Shown piece by piece: positions 26,104 through 34,350 of a stretch of DNA of 64,000 bases (the first letter of the stretch is position 1; each line of letters opens with the position of its first letter). Below the pieces are notes generated by a model. It made no database searches and was not told the DNA's origin. It saw only the letters and a list, made by a program, of their open reading frames with translations. The DNA is from Taklimakanibacter sp050251035. GTDB taxonomy: Bacteria; Pseudomonadota; Alphaproteobacteria; Rhizobiales; Aestuariivirgaceae. Both the position numbers and the translations under genes were made by a program. The stretch is from the NCBI GenBank assembly GCA_050251035.1, contig JBFWNN010000005.1, positions 51,412 through 115,411 of the forward strand. Direction: 5' to 3'.

Positions 26104-26340
26104 CTAGTCCTCCGGGGCGCTGGTCTGCAGCGCCAAAGCATGCAGCTCGCCGCCCATCCTACCCTTCAACGCGGCATAAATCATCTGGTGCTGCTGGATC
26201 CGGGATTTGCCCTTGAAGGAGGGGGAGACCACATTGGCGGCATAGTGGTCGCCGTCGCCGGCGAGGTCGCGAATCTCCACATGCGCATCCGGGAGAGCTT
26301 CCTTGATGAGGCGCTCGATCTCGGAGGCGTTCATGGCCAT
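26104..26340 (-). CDS. bolA: BolA family protein
   Basis: A 78-residue BolA/IbaG-type protein. It has the KGKSRIQQHQMIYAAL helix with the conserved histidine, and the class II-fold strand HVEIRDLAGDGDHYAANVVSPSF. BolA proteins form [2Fe-2S] complexes with monothiol glutaredoxins, and grxD is just downstream. It begins 12 bp after the purL stop and probably shares the purL transcript. The start could be residue 1 or 3 (both Met). Confidence 0.93.
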   Translation of the reverse strand: MAMNASEIERLIKEALPDAHVEIRDLAGDGDHYAANVVSPSFKGKSRIQQHQMIYAALKGRMGGELHALALQTSAPED

Positions 26341-26352
26341 GCTTCAATCTCC

Positions 26353-28554
26353 TCAGGCTGCCTTCGTTCCCATATAGGCCGGGAACCAGCCCTCATGGAC
26401 CCGGCGCAGCTCCTCAAGCGATATAGAGGCCGCACCCTCGACAATCAATCCGACGCCGGTGGTTACCGTGCCGATGCGGATGATATCGACACCCTTGACA
26501 TGCGCCTGGGTGATGATCTTGGCTGCTTCCTTGGCCGGACAGGTCAGGATATAGCGGGCCTGATCCTCGCCGAAGAGGGCGGCGTAGTCGAGCCCGCCGA
26601 CCGTCGCGCCGAGACCTGACGCAAGCGCCATTTCGATCAGGGCCAAGGCTAGGCCGCCGTCGGAAATGTCATGCACGGCAGTGACTTGGCCCGATCGGAT
26701 GAACGATCGAATCAAGTCGCCATGGCGCTTTTCGCGGGCGAGATCGACCGGCGGGGGCGCCCCGTCCTCGCGGCCCAGGACCTCGCGCAGATAGATCGAC
26801 TGGCCGAGATGGGTTCCATGGCCGCCGACCAGCAGGATGGCCTCGCTTTCGGCCTTGAAGGCGAGCGTGGCCATTTTCGCGAGGTCGGGCAGGAGACCGA
26901 CGCCGCCGATCGCCGGGGTGGGCAGGATCGCCTGGCCGTTGGTCTCGTTGTAGAGGGACACGTTGCCCGAGACGACCGGGAAGTCGAGCGCCCGGCAGGC
27001 AGCCCCTATGCCTTCGATGGCCTTGACGAAAGTGCCCATGATCTCGGGCCGCTCGGGATTGCCGAAATTGAGATTGTCGGTGACGGCGATGGGATCGGCG
27101 CCGACCGCGGTGAGGTTGCGCCAGCATTCGGCCACCGCCTGCTTGCCGCCCTCGAAGGGATCGGCCTCGACATAGCGCGGCGTCACGTCGGTCGAGACGG
27201 CGAGGCCCTTCTGGCTCCCCTCGATGCGGACGACGCCGGCATCACCGCCCGGAATCTGCGCCGAGTTCGACTGGATCAGATGGTCATATTGCTCCCACAC
27301 CCAGCGGCGCGACGACATGTCAGGCGAGCCCAGCATCTGGAGGATCGCCGCCTTGAGGTCTTTGGGCGCCGGGACGTCTTCGGCCTCGAGAGGGGCCTTC
27401 GTCTTGGGCGCCACCCAGGGCCGGTCATATTCGGGCGCCTCATCGCCCAGCTCCTTGATCGGCAGGTCGGCCTTGACCTCGCCCTCATGCTTGATGACGA
27501 AGCGCAGCGTGTCGGTGGTGTAGCCGACGATGGCGAAGTCGAGACCCCATTTGCGGAAGATCGCCTCGGCCTCCTTCTCCTTCTCGGGGCGCAGCACCAT
27601 CAGCATGCGCTCCTGCGATTCCGACAGCATCATCTCATAGGCGGTCATGCCGTCCTCGCGGCACGGCACCTTGTCGAGATCGAGCTCGATGCCGAGATCG
27701 CCCTTGGCGCCCATCTCGACGGCGGAGCAGGTGAGGCCCGCGGCCCCCATGTCCTGGATGGCGATGACGGCGCCGGACGCCATGAGCTCCAGGCAGGCCT
27801 CGAGCAGGCATTTCTCCGTGAACGGATCACCGACCTGGACGGTCGGACGTTTCTCCTCGGCCTTGTCGTCGAATTCGGCCGACGCCATGGTGGCGCCGTG
27901 GATGCCGTCACGCCCGGTCTTGGCGCCGAGATAGACGACCGGCAGGCCGACGCCTTCGGCCTTCGAATAGAAGATCTTGTCGGCATCGGCGAGGCCGACG
28001 GCCATGGCGTTGACCAGGATGTTGCCGTTGTAGCGCGGATGGAAGTTCACCTCGCCGCCGAGCGTAGGCACGCCGAAAGAATTGCCGTAGCCGCCGATGC
28101 CGGCGACGACGCCCGAAACGAGATGGCGGGTCCTGGGATGATCGGGGCTGCCGAAGCGCAAGGCGTTGAGCGCGGCGACGGGCCTGGCGCCCATGGTGAA
28201 GACGTCGCGCAGGATGCCGCCGACACCGGTCGCGGCACCCTGATAGGGCTCGATGAAGGAAGGATGGTTGTGGCTCTCCATCTTGAAGACGACGGCCTGG
28301 CCGTCGCCGATGTCGACGACGCCGGCATTCTCACCCGGGCCCTGGATGACTTTCGGCCCTTTGGTGGGCAGCGTCTTCAGCCATTTCTTGGAGGACTTGT
28401 ACGAGCAATGCTCGTTCCACATCGCCGAGACGATGCCGAGCTCGGTGATGGTCGGGTCGCGGCCGATGAGCTTGCGGAAGCGCTCATATTCATCGGGCTT
28501 GAGCCCGTGCTGGGCGACGAGTTCGGGCGTGATCTTTATGTCGTTGGGAATCAT
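26353..28554 (-). CDS. purL: Phosphoribosylformylglycinamidine synthase subunit PurL
   Basis: A 733-residue small-type PurL, which uses ATP and ammonia from PurQ to convert FGAR to FGAM in purine synthesis. Landmarks are MWNEHCSYKSSKKWLKTLPT, FKMESHNHPSFIEPYQGAATGVGGI, the QDMGAAGLTCSA segment and VHDISDGGLALALIEM near the end. The length is normal for the PurS-PurQ-PurL system, and both partners are present. Its promoter at 28585-28613 matches that of purQ. Confidence 0.98.
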   Translation of the reverse strand: MIPNDIKITPELVAQHGLKPDEYERFRKLIGRDPTITELGIVSAMWNEHCSYKSSKKWLKTLPTKGPKVIQGPGENAGVVDIGDGQAVVFKMESHNHPSFIEPYQGAATGVGGILRDVFTMGARPVAALNALRFGSPDHPRTRHLVSGVVAGIGGYGNSFGVPTLGGEVNFHPRYNGNILVNAMAVGLADADKIFYSKAEGVGLPVVYLGAKTGRDGIHGATMASAEFDDKAEEKRPTVQVGDPFTEKCLLEACLELMASGAVIAIQDMGAAGLTCSAVEMGAKGDLGIELDLDKVPCREDGMTAYEMMLSESQERMLMVLRPEKEKEAEAIFRKWGLDFAIVGYTTDTLRFVIKHEGEVKADLPIKELGDEAPEYDRPWVAPKTKAPLEAEDVPAPKDLKAAILQMLGSPDMSSRRWVWEQYDHLIQSNSAQIPGGDAGVVRIEGSQKGLAVSTDVTPRYVEADPFEGGKQAVAECWRNLTAVGADPIAVTDNLNFGNPERPEIMGTFVKAIEGIGAACRALDFPVVSGNVSLYNETNGQAILPTPAIGGVGLLPDLAKMATLAFKAESEAILLVGGHGTHLGQSIYLREVLGREDGAPPPVDLAREKRHGDLIRSFIRSGQVTAVHDISDGGLALALIEMALASGLGATVGGLDYAALFGEDQARYILTCPAKEAAKIITQAHVKGVDIIRIGTVTTGVGLIVEGAASISLEELRRVHEGWFPAYMGTKAA

Positions 28555-28584
28555 GGTCTTGCTGCTGGACGCCGGGAAGCGGCC

Positions 28585-28613
28585 TCAATAGCGGGCATCA
28601 GGGTCGATAACAA
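28585..28613 (-). promoter_or_regulatory. Probable purL promoter
   Basis: On the minus strand, TTGTTA (28608-28613) and TATTGA (28585-28590) are separated by 17 bp. The spacer ends in CCCGC and contains CGACC. The same layout and bases occur before purQ at 31607-31635. A 15-base identical leader (TCCAGCAGCAAGACC) directly precedes the purL ATG and is also found in the purQ leader. Confidence 0.55.
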
Positions 28614-28640
28614 CCGTTCCGGTTGGAGCAGGTCGCGCGG

Positions 28641-28680
28641 CGATATCAGGGATTATCAGGGAATATCAGGGAATTTCAGC
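28641..28680. repeat. Four tandem 10-bp repeats upstream of purL
   Basis: Units CGATATCAGG, GATTATCAGG, GAATATCAGG and GAATTTCAGC follow each other with an exact 10-bp period, close to one helical turn. The array begins 27 bp upstream of the purL -35 box, a position suited to an activator or repressor array. Confidence 0.7.
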
Positions 28681-29147
28681 AAAAAATTACCCGCTTCAAC
28701 AATATCAATGACTTGGGAGAATGAGCAGGGAATTTCGAAAACCGGAGCAGGGATTGCGAGCGTCGGCCAACGGCGACCGAATTATTCACCGGTGAAAAAA
28801 ATAGGGACATTCTGCCGTCCGTGCAGGTCTCGACCTTGATATTTCCAAACCACATACGGCCAGCAATGTCAAGTACAAAACAGGAACATGCGAGCGCTGT
28901 CGCTCAGGCGGCATCCGCGAATAATCAGATCGAAGCACTGGTGTGGATGGTGTCGTTGCAGTCGCTGTGAACGTCACGTGGCCGGGATCATCTGGACGGC
29001 GCGGCGATATTCATGCACCTTGGTATGGGTCCGTTGGACAAAATCGGCTTGGCTTCGGCGATGCAGTCGTTGGTCCGCAGATAGATACTCTCACCTGACC
29101 TGTGCAAACCTGCCAGTTCCCGTCACCCATAGCAGGAGGCGTATCCA

Positions 29148-29612
29148 ATGACGCTCGAATGCATTAATCCCAGCGATCTGCCGATTCCTGAAATGTACAC
29201 CCAGGTCGTCATCGCGACAGGAAGCAGATTGGTGTTCGTCTCGGGCCAGCAGCCAGAAGACATACACGGCAAGCTGGTCGGCCTCGGTAATTTCGCGGCC
29301 CAGGCGCGCCTGGCGTTTGGCAATCTTGGCCGTGCGCTTGCTGCTGCCGGCGCCCGGCCAGAGGAAGTCTGCAAGATCACAATCTACATCGTCGACTACA
29401 ATCGCGACGAACATGTGCCGATCATCGAAAAGGCCCAGATGGCGCTTTTCGGAGGTCACAAGCCGGCGAACGTGGTGGTCGGGGTAGCGATGATGTCCCC
29501 AGGCTACCTGATAGAAGTCGATGCGATCGCGGTCATCGACCACACCAAACGGACTTCCGAAACCACGTCCCTCGCATCACAATCGATTCACCAGCAAGCG
29601 AACGACGCCTAA
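29148..29612 (+). CDS. RidA family protein (YjgF/YER057c/UK114)
   Basis: A 154-residue protein with the RidA fold. LVFVSGQQPED near residue 30, AARLAFGNLGRALAAAGARPEEVCKITIYIVD and the C-terminal VEVDAIAVI-type strand (LIEVDAIAVID) are typical. RidA deaminates reactive enamine/imine intermediates, although other subfamilies have different roles, and this one is longer than classic RidA by about 25 C-terminal residues. It has an AGGAGGCG site. Its codon use is visibly less GC-rich than the neighbours, which suggests later acquisition. It is convergent with the Pr6Pr gene. Confidence 0.88.
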   Translation: MTLECINPSDLPIPEMYTQVVIATGSRLVFVSGQQPEDIHGKLVGLGNFAAQARLAFGNLGRALAAAGARPEEVCKITIYIVDYNRDEHVPIIEKAQMALFGGHKPANVVVGVAMMSPGYLIEVDAIAVIDHTKRTSETTSLASQSIHQQANDA

Positions 29613-29625
29613 GCAGCCATCGCGG

Positions 29626-30270
29626 TCACCGCCGGGCGCGCCGCCCCAGCCGGCGGTCGATGCTCAGGAAAGCGACAGCGAGGAGCAGGAACAGCACGAG
29701 GATGAAGCCGGTGTTGCGCAGCGCCGCGGCATAGCCGAGCTCCGCCGCGTTCATGATCGGATAGGGATATTGGCCGGTGAGCGCGCCGCGGACCATCACA
29801 TAGACGGCATAGAGGAAAGGGAAAGCCACCCAGCGGGGCAGGTCGGTGTAGGAGGCGCTGCCCTTGGGCACGAAGCAGGCCCAATGGATCAGGAACAAGG
29901 CCGGCATGACATAATGCAGCAGGCGGTCGAGGATGCGCGTCAGGCCTTCGGGCGCCCAGAGCGCCTCGAGCACCCCGATATAGATCACCGCGACGACGAG
30001 CATATAGAGGGCGACGGCGGTCTGGACGCCGGGCGAGCGGAAGAAGGCGAGGGGCCGCGACGCACCGGAATAGGCGCTCGCCGCCAGGCAGAGAACCGCC
30101 AGGATGTTGCTGAGGATGGTGAAGAAGCTGAAGAAGAACACCAGCGAGCCCCAGACGCCGCGGCCGGCCGCCAGCGACAAGGACATGGTCTGGGCAAACT
30201 GGGTGAGAAGCGTCACCGCGCCGATGATGCAGCCGGCCAGAGCGAAACATCTGCCGAGCGTTCCCGTCAT
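29626..30270 (-). CDS. Pr6Pr family membrane protein
   Basis: A 214-residue protein with six hydrophobic segments. The pattern FSFFTILSNILAVLCLAA, YIGVLEALWAPEGLTRILDRLLHYVMPALFLIHW and PRWVAFPFLYAVYVMVRG matches the Pr6Pr (FAR-17a/AIG1-like) family. Some eukaryotic relatives are lipid hydrolases, while the bacterial function is unproven. The ATG at 30270 was chosen because the in-frame upstream extension overlaps the GST end without family similarity. It is probably cotranscribed with the GST and purQ genes. Confidence 0.8.
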   Translation of the reverse strand: MTGTLGRCFALAGCIIGAVTLLTQFAQTMSLSLAAGRGVWGSLVFFFSFFTILSNILAVLCLAASAYSGASRPLAFFRSPGVQTAVALYMLVVAVIYIGVLEALWAPEGLTRILDRLLHYVMPALFLIHWACFVPKGSASYTDLPRWVAFPFLYAVYVMVRGALTGQYPYPIMNAAELGYAAALRNTGFILVLFLLLAVAFLSIDRRLGRRARR

Positions 30271-30272
30271 CG

Positions 30273-30911
30273 TCAGGTCCCGAGAGCCCGTAGCCAGGCC
30301 GGGGTCGCCGAAATCCGCTGCCACCACTGGGCGACGCGCGGGAATTGCGCGATCAATGCGCGGCCTTCCGGGGCCTCGACGAAATAGCCGAAGACGGGAG
30401 CGGCGTGGAAATCGGCGAGCGTGGGCGTCTCATCCGCCAGGAAGGCCTGGCGGCCCATGAGATAATGCAGCGCCTGCATATAGGTGCGCGCCTGGGGGAG
30501 CGCCGCGGCGACCAAGGCTTCATCGGTGGGCTTGCCCTCGGCCGGGTTCATGACACGCTCGACATAGACGTCCCAGACGAGCGGGCGGTAGGCATAGGAA
30601 TCGGTCATCGACATGATCTGCGTCATGCGGGCGCGGTTTTCGGCCTGCACCGGCTGCAATGCCGGACCCATGAACGCCTCATCGACATAGCGGTTGATCG
30701 CCGCCGTCTCGAAGAGGACGAAATCGCCATGGCGGAAAGCCGGAATGCGCAAGAAAGGGTGGAGCTTGCGATAGGCGTCGAGATCGGCGTCGGGGGAAAA
30801 GATGTCGACGGGCTCGAGCGCGTAGGCGACGCCTTTGGCCTCGAGCGCCATCAGGACGGCGCGCACATAGACGCTGTAGCGGGCGCCGAAGACGGTTACG
30901 GTGGCGCTCAC
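30273..30911 (-). CDS. Glutathione S-transferase family protein
   Basis: A 212-residue protein with an N-terminal thioredoxin-like GST domain (VTVFGARYSVYVRAVLMALEAKG ... RIPAFRHGDFVLFETAAINRYVDE) and an all-helical C-terminal domain (ADETPTLADFHAAPVFGYF). The start is a GTG overlapping the purQ stop (GTGA), which couples it to purQ. The catalytic residue is probably a Ser or Tyr near residue 11. The substrate is unknown. It is not part of the conserved pur cluster and looks inserted behind purQ. Confidence 0.88.
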   Translation of the reverse strand: MSATVTVFGARYSVYVRAVLMALEAKGVAYALEPVDIFSPDADLDAYRKLHPFLRIPAFRHGDFVLFETAAINRYVDEAFMGPALQPVQAENRARMTQIMSMTDSYAYRPLVWDVYVERVMNPAEGKPTDEALVAAALPQARTYMQALHYLMGRQAFLADETPTLADFHAAPVFGYFVEAPEGRALIAQFPRVAQWWQRISATPAWLRALGT

Positions 30912-31570
30912 GCTGCGAGCAGACTTTCGAAGAGCGGCCGGCAATCGCTGTTGCCGTGCAGGGGCTCGATCATGTTCTCAGGGTGAGGCATCATGCCGAT
31001 GACGTTGCCCGCTCTGTTCACGATGCCGGCAATGTCGCTGGTGGCGCCGTTGGGATTGGTCGCCTCGGCATAGCGGAAGACGATGCGGTTCTCGTCCTCG
31101 AGCGCCTTCAGCGTCTCGGTGTCGCAGACGTAATTGCCTTCGCCATGGGCGACCGGGCAGCGCACGATGTCGCCCTGCTTCATGCGGTTGGTAAAGAAGG
31201 TGCGGGTGTTCTCCACCTTGAGCTTTACTTCGCGGCAGACGAATCTGAGGCCGGAATTGCGCAGGAGCGCGCCCGGGAGGAGGCCGGCTTCGGTGAGGAT
31301 CTGGAAGCCGTTGCACACGCCCAGAACCTTCAGGCCCTTGGCCGCCTTGGCGCGGACATCGGTCATGATCGGCGAGCGCGCCGCGATGGCGCCGCAGCGG
31401 AGATAGTCGCCATAGGAGAAGCCGCCCGGCACGGCGACGAGCTCAACCTTAGGCAGCGTCGTCTCGGTGTGCCAGACGATCACGGGCTTCTCGCCGGTGA
31501 CGGCTTCAAGTGCCCGAGCCATGTCGCGCTCGCGATTGATGCCGGGGAAGAGGATGACGGCCGATTTCAT
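30908..31570 (-). CDS. purQ: Phosphoribosylformylglycinamidine synthase subunit PurQ
   Basis: A 220-residue class I glutamine amidotransferase that supplies ammonia to PurL. The nucleophile is Cys86 in LGVCNGFQIL. The oxyanion region is VPGGFSYGDYLRCG, and the catalytic His-Glu pair lies in MMPHPENM. Length and motifs are normal. It is separated from purS by an unusual 240-bp gap and has its own probable promoter. Its stop overlaps the GST start. Confidence 0.97.
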   Translation of the reverse strand: MKSAVILFPGINRERDMARALEAVTGEKPVIVWHTETTLPKVELVAVPGGFSYGDYLRCGAIAARSPIMTDVRAKAAKGLKVLGVCNGFQILTEAGLLPGALLRNSGLRFVCREVKLKVENTRTFFTNRMKQGDIVRCPVAHGEGNYVCDTETLKALEDENRIVFRYAEATNPNGATSDIAGIVNRAGNVIGMMPHPENMIEPLHGNSDCRPLFESLLAA

Positions 31571-31606
31571 GGCGGTTCTGTTCTGGTCTTGCTGCTGGAA
31601 GGTGGC

Positions 31607-31635
31607 TGAATAGCGGGATTCCGGTCGCTTAAAAA
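31607..31635 (-). promoter_or_regulatory. Probable purQ promoter
   Basis: On the minus strand, TTTTTA (31630-31635) and TATTCA (31607-31612) are separated by 17 bp. The spacer ends in CCCGC and contains CGACC, exactly as in front of purL. The leader carries the same 15-base block (TCCAGCAGCAAGACC, 31585-31599) as the purL leader. Confidence 0.5.
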
Positions 31636-31772
31636 GCCCCCTGGTGGTTATACAGGCGGTGCGTTCTCAAGGGCTCGGATCGACGGTGGTAAAATCCAGT
31701 GGGCCCGATCGCGGGGCGACGGATCCCTCTCAAACGCAGCGACCCCGAAGAGCTGTCACGTGGATCGACTGG

Positions 31773-31795
31773 ATGGCCGCCTCAAGGGCGGCCAT
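31773..31795 (-). other. Strong hairpin downstream of purS
   Basis: ATGGCCGCC (31773-31781) and GGCGGCCAT (31787-31795) pair perfectly around a five-base loop, 15 bp after the purS stop. No T-run follows on the minus strand, so it is not a classic terminator. It may stabilise the purCS message or act with Rho. Confidence 0.6.
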
Positions 31796-31810
31796 GACGA
31801 GTGTGGCAGA

Positions 31811-32050
31811 CTAAGCCAGCTCGATCTCGTAGTTCTCGATGACGGTGTTGGCGAGGAGCTTGCGGCAGATGTCGTCGAGCTCTGCCTTGGCCTTCGCCTT
31901 GTCCGAGCCGTTCAGGTCGATCTCGAAATATTTGCCCTGGCGCACATGCTCGATGCCGGAGAAACCGAGGGAGCCGAGCGCGCCCTCGATCGCCTTGCCC
32001 TGCGGATCGAGAACGCCGTTCTTCAAGGTGACTTTGATCTTCGCCTTCAT
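31811..32050 (-). CDS. purS: Phosphoribosylformylglycinamidine synthase subunit PurS
   Basis: A 79-residue PurS that links PurQ to PurL in the FGAM synthase complex. It starts MKAKIKVTLKNGVLDPQGKAIEGAL, with FEIDLNGSDKAKAKAELDDICRKLLANTVIE following. The ATG at 32050 was chosen because the upstream in-frame part is not family-like. purC lies 75 bp upstream in the same direction. Confidence 0.95.
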   Translation of the reverse strand: MKAKIKVTLKNGVLDPQGKAIEGALGSLGFSGIEHVRQGKYFEIDLNGSDKAKAKAELDDICRKLLANTVIENYEIELA

Positions 32051-32125
32051 GATGCCTCTAGCTTCTCCAGACCCCACCCCCGCCCTTTGGGCGGACCCTC
32101 CCCGCAAGCGGGGAGGGAGAAATGG

Positions 32126-32899
32126 TTATTCGCTCTTCACCAGCTGCGGGCGCGAGCGCTCGGGCTCGGCGAGCTCCGGCGCAATGCCCAAGCGCTTGGC
32201 CACTTCCTGATAGGCCTCGACGAGGCCGCCCAAGTCGCGGCGGAAGCGGTCCTTGTCGAGCTTGTCCTGGGTCTTGATGTCCCACAGGCGGCAGGAATCC
32301 GGGCTGATCTCGTCGGCCAGCACGATGCGCATCATGTCGTTCTCGTAGAGGCGGCCGAACTCGACCTTGAAATCGACCAGCTTGATGCCGATGCCGAGGA
32401 AGAGGCCCGACATGAAGTCGTTGATGCGGATGGCGAGATGCATCATGTCGTCGATCTCCTGGGGCGTGGCCCAGTTGAACGCGGTGATGTGCTCTTCCGA
32501 CACCATCGGATCGTTGAGCTCGTCCTTCTTGTAGTAGAATTCGATGATGGAGCGGGGAAGGGCGGTGCCTTCCTCGATGCCGAGACGCTTGGCGAGCGAG
32601 CCCGCGGCGACATTGCGCACCACGACCTCGAGCGGGATGATCTCGACCTCGCGGACGAGCTGCTCGCGCATGTTGAGGCGCCTGAGGAAATGGGTGGGCA
32701 GGCCCAGCTCGTTGAGCCGCGTGAAGATCATCTCCGAGATGCGGTTGTTGAGCACGCCCTTGCCGTCGATGACGGCCTTCTTCTGGGCATTGAAGGCGGT
32801 CGCGTCGTCCTTATAGTGAACGATCAAGGTTCCGGGCTCGGGCCCTTCATACAGGATCTTGGCCTTGCCCTCATAAATGCGGGTGCGCCTGGTGTTCAT
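32126..32899 (-). CDS. purC: SAICAR synthetase
   Basis: A 257-residue phosphoribosylaminoimidazole-succinocarboxamide synthase that joins aspartate to CAIR. Landmarks are RIYEGKAKILYEG, VHYKDDATAFNAQKK, the EIIPLEVVVRNVAAGSL segment and LVDFKVEFGR. The ATG at 32899 starts MNTRRTRIYEGK, and five extra upstream residues are possible. It is divergent from the DUF1476 gene across 264 bp, a conserved alphaproteobacterial arrangement. Confidence 0.97.
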   Translation of the reverse strand: MNTRRTRIYEGKAKILYEGPEPGTLIVHYKDDATAFNAQKKAVIDGKGVLNNRISEMIFTRLNELGLPTHFLRRLNMREQLVREVEIIPLEVVVRNVAAGSLAKRLGIEEGTALPRSIIEFYYKKDELNDPMVSEEHITAFNWATPQEIDDMMHLAIRINDFMSGLFLGIGIKLVDFKVEFGRLYENDMMRIVLADEISPDSCRLWDIKTQDKLDKDRFRRDLGGLVEAYQEVAKRLGIAPELAEPERSRPQLVKSE

Positions 32900-33163
32900 A
32901 TTCACAATCCTCATCCAGAAAACCCTTGTTGCCCTCGCAAATTACGTCCGCAAGGGGGACTTACGCCACCAATATCGAGAGGTTATGCGACTCAAAGTCT
33001 GCCGCCATGGCTCCAAACATAGTGCCTATGGTTGCGCTGCACAATGGACAGAGCGCCAGGATGCACTAGCCCGCCGGGCCCCGATAATCAAGCGCGGTTG
33101 ATTTGGGGCCTTGCAGTCGCTATCTCATCCGCCATCGTTCGTTAACACCCAGGGGAGACCGGA

Positions 33164-33487
33164 ATGACGACATTCGACAAGCGCGAGGAAGGTTTTGAGC
33201 GGAAATTCGCCCTTGACGAGGAAATGCGGTTCCGGGCCAACGCGCGGCGCAACAAGCTCCTGGGGCAGTGGGCCGCCGAGAAGCTGGGCCTCGCGGGCGC
33301 CGAAGCCGAGGCCTATGTCAAGTCGGTGGTCGCCGCGGATTTCGAGGAAGCCGGCGACGACGACGTTTTCCGTAAGGTTCGCAAGGATTTCGACGCCAAG
33401 AGCGTGGCCCAGTCCGACCATCAGATCCGCCGCACCATGGACGAGCTCCTCGGCAAGGCCATCCAGCAGCTGCAAGCCGAAGCCTGA
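33164..33487 (+). CDS. DUF1476, F1-ATPase inhibitor zeta subunit
   Basis: A 107-residue highly charged helical protein (FDKREEGFERKFALDEEMRF ... KLLGQWAAEKLGLAG). DUF1476 was shown in Paracoccus and relatives to be the zeta subunit that blocks ATP hydrolysis by the F1Fo-ATPase through its N-terminal inhibitory segment. The N-terminal FDKREEGFE stretch resembles that inhibitory region. It has an AGGGGAG site and is divergent from purC. Confidence 0.92.
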   Translation: MTTFDKREEGFERKFALDEEMRFRANARRNKLLGQWAAEKLGLAGAEAEAYVKSVVAADFEEAGDDDVFRKVRKDFDAKSVAQSDHQIRRTMDELLGKAIQQLQAEA

Positions 33488-33508
33488 CCTTCGCAGTCGG
33501 AACAGCAG

Positions 33509-34276
33509 ATGAGCGTCGACCTGAGAGCGCGGCTCGCCGAGCCGGAACCTTTCTATTTCAGCTGGATGACCCTGCCGGGCGCAATTGTCGCAGGGCAAAT
33601 GGCGCGGCTTCCCTACGAGGCCGTGTGCGTCGACATGCAGCACGGCCTGGCCGGCTTCACCGACGTCGCCGCCATGGCGCCGGCGGTCACCGCCTCGGGC
33701 AAGCCCTTCATCCTGCGCATCCTGTGGAACGATCCCGGCCTCGTCGGCCAGGCCCTCGATGCCGGCGCCGCGGCGGTCATCGCCCCCATGATCAACACGC
33801 CGGCGCAGGCCCAGGCGCTGGTCAAGGCGGCGAAATATGCGCCGACCGGCATGCGCAGCTGGGGCGGCTATGCCGCCGTCCAGGCGGCGGGCCTGGTGCC
33901 GGCCGAGTATCTCAAAGAAGCCAATCGCCGCACCCTCATCTTCGCCATGATCGAGACCGGGGAAGCGCTCGGCAATCTGGACGAGATCGCGGCGACCCCC
34001 GGCCTCGACGGGCTGTTCGTCGGGCCCAACGACCTGTCGATCTCGCTCGGCTTCGGCCTCGGCAAGGACCTCAAGATCCCCAAGCTCGAAGCCGCCATCA
34101 CGGCGATCGTCGCCGCCGCCAAGAAGAACAGGCTGGTGGCGGGCGCCTTCGGCGGCTCGCCCGAGAACTGCGCCTTTTTCGCCGGCCATGGCTTCACCTT
34201 CATCGCCGCGGCGACCGATGTCGGCCTTCTTGCCGCCGGCGCCAAGGCGATGCAGGACCGGCTCGGGCAGATTTGA
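33509..34276 (+). CDS. HpcH/HpaI aldolase family protein
   Basis: A 255-residue class II (metal-dependent) aldolase of the HpcH/HpaI/citrate lyase-beta superfamily. The opening YEAVCVDMQHGLAGFTDVAAM carries the conserved D-x-Q-H-G. GAAAVIAPMINTPAQA, FAMIETGEALGNLDEIAATPGLDGLFVGPNDLSISLG contain the metal and phosphate-binding residues. Members cleave 2-oxo-hydroxy acids to pyruvate and an aldehyde. The exact substrate is unknown. It begins 21 bp after the DUF1476 gene and could be cotranscribed. Confidence 0.9.
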   Translation: MSVDLRARLAEPEPFYFSWMTLPGAIVAGQMARLPYEAVCVDMQHGLAGFTDVAAMAPAVTASGKPFILRILWNDPGLVGQALDAGAAAVIAPMINTPAQAQALVKAAKYAPTGMRSWGGYAAVQAAGLVPAEYLKEANRRTLIFAMIETGEALGNLDEIAATPGLDGLFVGPNDLSISLGFGLGKDLKIPKLEAAITAIVAAAKKNRLVAGAFGGSPENCAFFAGHGFTFIAAATDVGLLAAGAKAMQDRLGQI

Positions 34277-34350
34277 CGGCTCCAGCAATAATGGCCAAAC
34301 TCTCCGCTTTGACATGACGAGATTGTGATACGCCGGCGAGAGAGGCAAAC

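Larger units (their letters stand above)
28555..29147. other. 593-bp gap between purL and the RidA gene, no convincing gene
   Basis: This is the only gene-free stretch over 300 bp. It holds the purL leader and promoter, a 10-bp repeat array, two further CAGGGAAT/CAGGGATT copies (28726-28733, 28748-28755) and then about 370 bp of lower-GC sequence. Only short open frames (under 90 codons) exist, and none has protein-like composition. It looks like a remnant of inserted DNA, but no terminal repeats or transposase fragment could be recognised. Confidence 0.6.

Noticed and set aside
26085..26104. TGCGCATGATCACGCG, similar to one arm of the palindromic repeats
   Set aside because: No matching second arm is present, so it was not counted as a fourth copy.
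28786..29151. Short open frames (63 and 87 codons) in the purL-RidA gap
   Set aside because: No ribosome-binding sites, no family-like composition, overlapping on opposite strands.
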